From an uncultured Planctomycetaceae bacterium (lineage in GTDB: Bacteria > Planctomycetota > Planctomycetia > Planctomycetales > Planctomycetaceae), in assembly GCA_903921605.1 (NCBI GenBank), contig CAIXQV010000802.1, positions 1 to 6,750 on the forward strand: a DNA stretch of 6,750 nucleotides. The letters are read 5' to 3'. The translations under genes and the position numbers were made by a program. The notes under the pieces are model-generated. The model had not been told where the DNA came from. It saw only the letters and a program-made list of their open reading frames with translations, and did no database searches. Of this stretch, positions 1-4,958 are shown one piece after another; within the stretch, counting starts at the first letter, position 1; the number at the start of each line of letters is the position of its first letter.

Positions 1-1
1 A

Positions 2-79
2 GATATTTACGACGAAATCCCGAATCTCTGCAATTTGGGACATCCGGGTGCCACTCGCGACGAAAGAGGGACCGCATGA
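2..79 (+). CDS. C-terminal tail of upstream gene, possibly gspE (partial)
   Basis: A reading frame enters from the left edge and ends at TGA 77-79, overlapping the gspF start as ATGA (76-79). The 25 visible residues begin DIYDEIPNLC and end in a charged, Arg-rich stretch (RDERGTA). Nothing in them is diagnostic. The frame is chosen because a four-base ATGA overlap is a typical operon junction and the other junctions here are just as tight. All three forward frames are open over these 75 bases, so the choice is not forced. In canonical T2SS order the gene before gspF is gspE, the secretion ATPase. That identity is inferred from position only. Confidence 0.5.
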   Translation, partial: DIYDEIPNLCNLGHPGATRDERGTA

Positions 80-1281
80 CAGACTTTCTATACACTGCTC
101 GCGATTCAAGCGGAGCTATGATCAGGGGCGTTTGTTCCGCCAGTGATCGACAAAGTGCGCTTTCGAAGCTGTGCTCTGAATCAAAACTGGTCATTTCTCT
201 CTCCCTCAATGCGCCGGCACTGTATTCACGCGGACCGGAATCTTTGAGACTGTCGCGGAAGGAGTTGAGTCGCTTCTTTGATCAGCTTTCACAACTGATC
301 GGCTCAGGAATTCCTCTGCTCCGTGCTTTGACGATCATCAACGAGCAAGCCGAGTGCCGAAACCTGCGAACGGTGTTGCAGAGTTTCCGGGAGAGTATTC
401 GAAACGGCAGCACGATCTCGCGCTGCATGTCAGATTGGCCGTGTGTGTTCGACGAACTCGTCGTAAGTGTCACCTATGCTGGCGAAGAAGGAGGATTCCT
501 GGAGGGAGCTTTCAGCCGAATCCATGACCTACTGGACAAGCAGGAAGACCTTCGTGGTCGCATTCAGGGAGCGTTGATCTACCCATTGATACTCCTCGTT
601 GTCGGCTCTGTGGTCTTCAGTTCGATGCTGGTTTGGTTTGTTCCGAAGTTTGAACCACTGTTCGCGAAACTTCGGGCTGGCAATGAACTGCCGATTCCCA
701 CATCGGTACTATTGGCGATTAGTCGCTTCTGTCAGAATCACGGTCTCCTGCTCGGCATTGGATTGCTCTTCTTCGTGGGGCTGTTGCTCTGGGCTTCTCG
801 TTTGCCAGATGCAAAGAGGACTTGGGATCGGTGGCGACTCAAAGTTCCGTACTTGGGATCAGTGTGGCGGGACATTGCACTCTCCCGGTTCTGTCGAACG
901 ATGGGTACCCTCCTGGGAAATGGAGTTCCACTGCTCAAGGCATTGCAGATATCAAGAAGTTCCTCTGGAAATCATGCAGTCGCAGAAGCGATCTCTGACG
1001 CTGCAAGCAGTGTTGCCACCGGAAAGACATTGTCCCATCCACTGCGTTCGTCACGCGTGTTTACGCGAGAGGTGGTCGAGATGATTTCAGTCGGAGAGTC
1101 CGCAAATCGTCTCGATATCATGATGAGCGAGATCTCGGAGAGAATGGACACCCGGATACATCGACAGCTTGATGCTCTCATCAAGTTGATTGAACCCTGC
1201 CTGATGCTGTTCATCGCTGTCATGGTCGGCTTTCTGGTTATCGCACTCCTCCTCCCCGTACTTGCCGGAAATGGAATCTAG
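76..1281 (+). CDS. gspF: Type II secretion system inner-membrane platform protein GspF
   Basis: Polytopic inner-membrane core of the T2SS assembly platform, thought to couple the GspE ATPase to pseudopilin insertion. The 401 aa match the usual family length. The N-terminus (FLYTARDSSGAMIRGVCSAS) is the typical GspF/PilC opening. Two copies of the T2SSF domain follow, at about 66-190 (FFDQLSQLIGSGIPLLRAL) and 272-394 (FCRTMGTLLGNGVPLLKAL). Each carries its AGE/VGE turn (AGEEGG at 135-140; VGESAN at 339-344). Membrane spans are likely at about 168-190, 222-240 and 372-396. YP (169-170) and EP (373-374) lie in the expected pre-span positions. The ATG has a good ribosome site, AGAGGG at 65-70, five bases upstream. 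The gene overlaps the upstream frame by four bases and ends four bases before the preferred gspG start. Distinguishing GspF from PilC of type IV pili rests on the neighbours, which are clearly gsp. Confidence 0.96.
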   Translation: MTDFLYTARDSSGAMIRGVCSASDRQSALSKLCSESKLVISLSLNAPALYSRGPESLRLSRKELSRFFDQLSQLIGSGIPLLRALTIINEQAECRNLRTVLQSFRESIRNGSTISRCMSDWPCVFDELVVSVTYAGEEGGFLEGAFSRIHDLLDKQEDLRGRIQGALIYPLILLVVGSVVFSSMLVWFVPKFEPLFAKLRAGNELPIPTSVLLAISRFCQNHGLLLGIGLLFFVGLLLWASRLPDAKRTWDRWRLKVPYLGSVWRDIALSRFCRTMGTLLGNGVPLLKALQISRSSSGNHAVAEAISDAASSVATGKTLSHPLRSSRVFTREVVEMISVGESANRLDIMMSEISERMDTRIHRQLDALIKLIEPCLMLFIAVMVGFLVIALLLPVLAGNGI

Positions 1282-1285
1282 GTCA

Positions 1286-1735
1286 ATGACACTCCACTGG
1301 AGAACTCAGTTGTCACGCAGATCAATGGCCCTGTGCCGCAGAGCATTCACCCTGATTGAGGTGCTGCTCGTTCTTGCCATCATGGGAATTATCATGTCGA
1401 TGGTGATCCCTAAAGTGATGGGGCGTCAACGCCACGCAAACGAAGACGCCACTAGAATCAGCCTACACGGGCTTGAACAATCGATTCGCATGTACGCGCT
1501 GGACCATGGAGGCAGTGTCCCATCAGCTCGAGATGGAATCCAGGTCCTTTTGACTCCACCCACTCGTAAGGATGTTCGATGGCGAGGACCCTACCTGGAG
1601 AAACAGGCTGTCGATGCCTGGGGGGAGCCCTTGCGCTACGTCTACCCGGGTAAGGTACACCCATCTTCATACGATGTCTTCTCTCTGGGAGAAGATCGAA
1701 TCGAAGGAACGCAAGATGACATCATCCTGCAATAA
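1286..1735 (+). CDS. gspG: Major pseudopilin GspG
   Basis: Main structural subunit of the T2SS pseudopilus, made as a prepilin, cleaved and N-methylated by the prepilin peptidase. From ATG 1286 it has 149 aa: a basic leader of 20 residues, predicted cleavage between A20 and F21 (RRA|FTLIEVLL), Glu at mature +5 (E25), a hydrophobic helix to about residue 45, then the G-specific globular part. Hallmarks are GPYLEK (101-106), DAWGEPLRY (110-118) and SYDVFSLGED..GTQDDI (128-146), the C-terminal loop that binds calcium in known GspG. Mature length is 129 aa, slightly short of the usual. Ala rather than Gly at -1 is unusual. The start is uncertain: TTG 1262 (157 aa) and ATG 1271 overlap gspF, ATG 1325 would leave a seven-residue leader, and none has a good ribosome site. 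ATG 1286 lies just after the gspF stop and was chosen for coupling. Confidence 0.95.
   Translation: MTLHWRTQLSRRSMALCRRAFTLIEVLLVLAIMGIIMSMVIPKVMGRQRHANEDATRISLHGLEQSIRMYALDHGGSVPSARDGIQVLLTPPTRKDVRWRGPYLEKQAVDAWGEPLRYVYPGKVHPSSYDVFSLGEDRIEGTQDDIILQ
1704..1708 (+). promoter_or_regulatory. Ribosome binding site that fixes the gspH start
   Basis: AAGGA seven bases before ATG 1716, located inside the last codons of gspG. It supports ATG 1716 over the in-frame ATG 1770, which has only weak purine-rich sequence upstream. Confidence 0.7.
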
Positions 1736-2216
1736 CACGCTGGCACATCCGCCTTTGAAGATCGAACATATGGGAGCCCGCAGCCACAAACCCGGGATGA
1801 CGTTGATCGAGATTATTCTCGTGATCTCAGTACTCGTGGTAATCGGATCAGTGTGCATTGCACGCCTCGAAGCCTGGGGGCATGTACGGGCACTTGAGCA
1901 GTCCTGTCGCATACTCTCATCAGAACTCAATGCAGCTCGCGTTCTGGCGGTTGAGAAGTCAGCCCCTGTCATCATGCGTTACGCATCAGGTGCAAGGACA
2001 TACGTCCTCTTGACCCCCTCACACACCTGGTCAAAAAGGAAAGAGCTGCCAGATGGGGTAACATTCTCACAGAGGAATGCCTCATCAGCAGGAAGCGGCG
2101 AGAACGAGATATGGTTCCTCCCCGATGGCACATGCCAGCAATCGCTCATCCGCGTTGTCAATGAGACGGGGGATGAACGGGATATCATGATTCATCGGCA
2201 CACCGGAGAAGATTGA
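1716..2216 (+). CDS. gspH: Minor pseudopilin GspH
   Basis: Minor pseudopilin, thought to link the GspI-J-K tip complex to the GspG shaft. It has 166 aa. A 27-residue leader ends in HKPG, followed by the cleavage site G27|M28 with MTLIE, so Glu is at +5 (E32), and a hydrophobic helix to about residue 50. The following helix (EQSCRILSSELNAARVLAVE) and the beta-rich remainder with YASGARTYVLL and a late FLPDGTC strand-turn fit the GspH/FimT domain. A strong ribosome site supports ATG 1716. This makes the gene overlap gspG by 20 bases. ATG 1770 would give a nine-residue leader and remains possible. The stop TGA (2214-2216) overlaps the gspI ATG by one base. GspH is the least conserved pseudopilin, so the assignment leans partly on its place between gspG and gspI. 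Confidence 0.87.
   Translation: MTSSCNNTLAHPPLKIEHMGARSHKPGMTLIEIILVISVLVVIGSVCIARLEAWGHVRALEQSCRILSSELNAARVLAVEKSAPVIMRYASGARTYVLLTPSHTWSKRKELPDGVTFSQRNASSAGSGENEIWFLPDGTCQQSLIRVVNETGDERDIMIHRHTGED
2205..2210 (+). promoter_or_regulatory. Ribosome binding site that fixes the gspI start
   Basis: GGAGAA five bases before ATG 2216. It favours this ATG over the TTG codon directly before it (2213). The site lies in the last codons of gspH. Confidence 0.65.
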
Positions 2217-2626
2217 TGCACTTAACGAAAACATCGACGAGGACAACATCTCACACCAAGGGAATGGCACTCATGGAAGCTCTAATGGCCGTCGCAATTC
2301 TCGGAATCTGTCTGGCAACAATCAGCCCTCTGGTGTTCATGGGAGAGCGGTTCGCTCGAGAGGCCGAGGAAGAAACGTATTCGACCGTGTTGGCCCGATC
2401 ACTGTTTGATCGAATCGAGTTCGCGCCAGAGAGTATTCACGAAGGGACATGGACTGGTGTTGAGGGACGATCAGACTGGGAATACAGGTTCGATCGCGAG
2501 ACGTCGACTGCTCCATGGGGCGACGTCGTCGACTTGACTCTTCGCAAGCGAGGCAGCACTGAGTGGCCGTGGCGATACAGACGGTTTGTAGGACAGCAGT
2601 CTCTTTCGAACGGGACAGTCAATTGA
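2216..2626 (+). CDS. gspI: Minor pseudopilin GspI
   Basis: Minor pseudopilin that, in characterised T2SS, nucleates the GspI-J-K complex at the pseudopilus tip. It has 136 aa, close to the family norm. A 16-residue basic leader (SHTKG) precedes the cleavage site G16|M17. Mature MALMEALMAVAILGICLATI has Glu at +5 (E21) and the EALMAVAILGI pattern typical of GspI. The short globular part has the helix AREAEEETYSTVLARSLFDR, then G-W pairs (EGTW, SDWEYRF) and an LTLRKRG strand, as in the T2SSI domain. The start follows a GGAGAA ribosome site and overlaps the gspH stop by one base (TGATG). The stop (2624-2626) overlaps the likely gspJ TTG start. Met replaces the usual Phe at +1, as it does in GspH and GspJ here. 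Confidence 0.9.
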   Translation: MHLTKTSTRTTSHTKGMALMEALMAVAILGICLATISPLVFMGERFAREAEEETYSTVLARSLFDRIEFAPESIHEGTWTGVEGRSDWEYRFDRETSTAPWGDVVDLTLRKRGSTEWPWRYRRFVGQQSLSNGTVN

Positions 2627-3387
2627 AACGTGCGTGCAAGCAGAAGAGCGGATTCCTCGGCCAAGGAATGACATTGATCGAGACGATTCTCGCATTAACG
2701 ATCTCTGCATTCATCGCATCGGTGGCATTTGAACTTCTGCTCGTTCACCTTCGCGCAGAGGTTCTGGTCCGCACTCGAGTTCGAAACAGTCAGGACTTTG
2801 ACGGAGCTGTGCGTGATCTGCGAGACGATCTATCTCGTGTTATAACACGTTATAACGCTTCCCGCACTGGGATGCCGCAGTCCCTGACTGTCGAGAAAGA
2901 AAAGACGGAGAAATACTTAAGACTCATCCCGGATGTCGTGAGCCAACCGCTACACTTCCATGGAACTCTACGCACACTGTCTGTCCTCGCAGCAAATGGT
3001 CCGCGGATGAGCGGCCCGATTCAGTCATCACAAGAACTGGTGCGAGTTGATCGCGTACTCTGGTTTTGTGGAGGCGAGAACGCTGAGAGAGTTCCTTCCG
3101 GTCGAGTTGGATATCACATTCGTTACCTGCCTGAGGATTGTGTCCCACGGACATCAGGGTTGGTTCGTATTTCTGTGCCTGACTCATACACAGAACCGAC
3201 GTTCAGAAAGGAGAGTGCCATAGTCCAGTGCGAGTCCGCGGAGGATGTGATCTTTGGATACTACGATGGAAGTCGTTGGCGCACGAGTTGGGACTGCGAC
3301 AAAGACGGGGGATATCCGCTGGCAGTGTCTGTGACGCTCCGCCTGGCTGACGCCTCAGAGACAACCGTGTTCATCGCGCTTCCGTGA
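2623..3387 (+). CDS. gspJ: Minor pseudopilin GspJ
   Basis: Minor pseudopilin of the tip complex, partner of GspI and GspK. From TTG 2623 it has 254 aa, a little longer than usual. A 15-residue leader ends in GQG, cleavage is predicted at G15|M16, mature MTLIETILALTISAFIA has Glu at +5 (E20), then comes a hydrophobic helix. The region AVRDLRDDLSRVITR (about 62-76) matches the conserved L..DL.R helix. The C-terminal signature is DVIFGYYDGSRWRTSWD (about 208-224), then YPLAVSVTLRL, which is the GspJ 'YD..W...W...P.aV.L.L' pattern. The mature part contains four cysteines (149, 173, 203, 225). The start is not certain: TTG 2623 gives a four-base TTGA overlap with the gspI stop but has no clear ribosome site, while GTG 2563 or 2569 would add a long leader and overlap gspI by about 60 bases. 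Confidence 0.9.
   Translation: MKRACKQKSGFLGQGMTLIETILALTISAFIASVAFELLLVHLRAEVLVRTRVRNSQDFDGAVRDLRDDLSRVITRYNASRTGMPQSLTVEKEKTEKYLRLIPDVVSQPLHFHGTLRTLSVLAANGPRMSGPIQSSQELVRVDRVLWFCGGENAERVPSGRVGYHIRYLPEDCVPRTSGLVRISVPDSYTEPTFRKESAIVQCESAEDVIFGYYDGSRWRTSWDCDKDGGYPLAVSVTLRLADASETTVFIALP
2836..2857. repeat. Two overlapping palindromes with the core GTTATAAC
   Basis: CGTGTTATAACACG (2836-2849) is a perfect 14-base palindrome. It is directly followed, overlapping by two bases, by the perfect 10-base palindrome CGTTATAACG (2848-2857). The shared core GTTATAAC occurs at 2839 and 2849, exactly 10 bases apart. The element lies wholly inside gspJ and encodes the conserved SRVITRYN segment. No function can be assigned. 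Confidence 0.6.
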
Positions 3388-3396
3388 GTTGATTCA

Positions 3397-4956
3397 ATGA
3401 AAGCCCTCTCCTCAAGATGGAAGCCGAAACGCAAGGCATTTGCATTGCTTCTGGTGCTGGTGATTATTGTACCGATCGGATTCGCGGGCTATGCATTACT
3501 GGAGCGGGCCGTCGGTGCTCGACAGATTTCTCGAGGAAAAGCGGAGATATGCCGTAGACACCTCGCACTTGAGTCTGGAGTTGAGATTGCGAAGCACTAC
3601 GCAGAAGAACAACGAGTCTCGCGATTGCCGCTGGAAGGCTCGCTCCCGGGCTTTCTGGCGGAGACTAACGGGTCTCGAGAACTCCTCGGATATCCTGTAG
3701 ATATCCTTCTTCCCGATCGAAACCATGGGAATCATGCAGTATCGATGGGTGAGAGGTTTGGCCTGGAGGACCTGTCGGGCCGTCTCAACATCAACTGCCT
3801 TCCACTTGAGCACCATCGCCGAATGGAAGCGTGGAACCGACTTAAGGCGATTCCTGGTATGACACGCGAAACGGCTGAGGCCATCTTGGATTGGATGGAT
3901 GAAGATGATATCCCGTCAGAATTTGGAGCGGAAACAGATTTTTATCGAATGCAGGAAAGCCCGGTGATGCCTCGCCAAGGAAGGATCTCAAGAATCGAAG
4001 AAATGCTCGCGATTCGTGGAGTCACGAAAGAATTGCTTCTGGGCTCAGAGTCGTCCGGGAAGCCGTCTCCGCAGGATGATCGTTACCGCGACGATCTGCC
4101 GTGGTGCCGCTACTTGACGCTTCGCGGTGCAGTATCGAACCTTCTGCCGAACGGGGAACCAAAGATCAACCTCAATGACAACGATCTCGTTCGCTTGTAC
4201 GATGCATTGGACAGGTCACTCGGACCAGAAATCGCAAGATTTGTCGTCGCACTTCGACTGGTTGGAACGACCGAGGTGCAGGTGGAAGCGCAGATCCGCC
4301 AGAGTACTCAGCGAGAACCGAGTGCGCGACAGACGGCACCTCAGATCGCGAGACTTCGAGCGCTGTCTCAGCTGGGACAATCTCAAACCTCTTCAGTTGT
4401 AAAGGGAAACAACTCTGCGAATCAACCGCGCCGGACCCGCGGTGGACTCAATCTGGAGCGAAACGCCACCTATCAAATCAAGTCATTACTGGATCTCGTA
4501 GAGACTCGAGTAAGAATCGACATCAATCATAAAGAGGAGGTTCTGGTCAGTCCGTGGAGGTCAACCTCAGAGAATCTGGCTGAGGCATTGCGTCGTGTCG
4601 ATGATATCGTTGCATTTACTGATGACCACACATCGAACGAAAAGATTAATATTGCAGTCGCCGGACGGCCTGTTCTGATGACGATACCTGGGATGACCAG
4701 TGAACTTGCAGGACATATTCTGGGATGTGGTGGTAAACACACTGCGTTTTATGACACGCTAAAATATATGAACAAGGAGGAACTGAGAAAGATAAGGGAC
4801 ATTTCAGGGTATGTAGCATTTCATGGGAACGTGTATAAAGGTGTGAGCGTCGTGAGCCGTGGAACGCCATTTGCCCGGGAAATGGAATTCACCATAGACT
4901 CGTCGCGTATTCCAGCGATTTTGCTGGAATCGAACGAGAGGGGGCCGGAGCACTGA
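3397..4956 (+). CDS. gspK: Large tip pseudopilin GspK, three-module form
   Basis: Capping minor pseudopilin of the GspI-J-K tip. At 519 aa it is much longer than the roughly 320 aa of proteobacterial GspK. After a basic leader the site is A14|F15 (KRKA|FALLLVLVIIVPIGFAG). Mature +5 is Leu, as expected, since GspK lacks the Glu present in other pseudopilins. The helix ALESGVEIAKHYAEEQ (57-72) and the core DLSGRLNIN..PL (125-137), AIPGMTRETAEAILDWMDEDD (151-171) and FGAETDFY (176-183) are diagnostic of the T2SSK domain. A second module starts at KINLND (256-261). A polar, Gln/Ser/Arg-rich linker covers about 291-350. A third module has EKINIAVAGRPVLMTIPGM (415-433). The end (EFTIDSSRIPAILLES) resembles the final strand of long GspK forms. 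It starts nine bases after gspJ with only a weak ribosome site. The gspL start follows two bases after the stop. Confidence 0.92.
   Translation: MKALSSRWKPKRKAFALLLVLVIIVPIGFAGYALLERAVGARQISRGKAEICRRHLALESGVEIAKHYAEEQRVSRLPLEGSLPGFLAETNGSRELLGYPVDILLPDRNHGNHAVSMGERFGLEDLSGRLNINCLPLEHHRRMEAWNRLKAIPGMTRETAEAILDWMDEDDIPSEFGAETDFYRMQESPVMPRQGRISRIEEMLAIRGVTKELLLGSESSGKPSPQDDRYRDDLPWCRYLTLRGAVSNLLPNGEPKINLNDNDLVRLYDALDRSLGPEIARFVVALRLVGTTEVQVEAQIRQSTQREPSARQTAPQIARLRALSQLGQSQTSSVVKGNNSANQPRRTRGGLNLERNATYQIKSLLDLVETRVRIDINHKEEVLVSPWRSTSENLAEALRRVDDIVAFTDDHTSNEKINIAVAGRPVLMTIPGMTSELAGHILGCGGKHTAFYDTLKYMNKEELRKIRDISGYVAFHGNVYKGVSVVSRGTPFAREMEFTIDSSRIPAILLESNERGPEH
4909..4930 (+). repeat. Inverted repeat (potential hairpin) at the gspK 3' end
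   Basis: The arms ATTCCAGC (4909-4916) and GCTGGAAT (4923-4930) are perfectly complementary over eight bases around the six-base loop GATTTT. It lies within the last codons of gspK, 16 bases before the gspL ribosome site. There is no T-run after it, so it does not look like an intrinsic terminator. It could affect mRNA processing or gspK/gspL coupling, or be chance. Confidence 0.5.
4947..4950 (+). promoter_or_regulatory. Ribosome binding site of gspL
   Basis: GGAG eight bases before ATG 4959, inside the end of gspK. It supports this start, two bases after the gspK stop. Confidence 0.6.
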
Positions 4957-4958
4957 AG

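Noticed and set aside
1..75. Possible N-terminal extension of GspF, since its frame is open to the left edge
   Set aside because: The residues would be an Arg-rich stretch unlike GspF, while ATG 76 has a good ribosome site and begins exactly at the family's usual N-terminus.
599..1084. 161-codon open frame on the + strand inside gspF
   Set aside because: It lies wholly within the well-supported gspF in another frame, has a Cys/Trp/Arg-rich composition without domains, and is a frame shadow.
1797..1799. In-frame ATG at the mature +1 position of gspH (also in gspI at 2264 and gspJ at 2668) as internal starts giving leaderless subunits
   Set aside because: Met at +1 is a plain residue choice in the prepilin motif; no ribosome site precedes these codons and a leaderless pseudopilin would not be processed normally.
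3688..3707. GATATCCT direct repeat in gspK
   Set aside because: Two short copies within codons for an ordinary protein segment; no symmetry or further copies to suggest a site.
4909..4930. Intrinsic terminator at the end of gspK
   Set aside because: The stem is moderate in GC, no T-run follows, and gspL begins within 30 bases.
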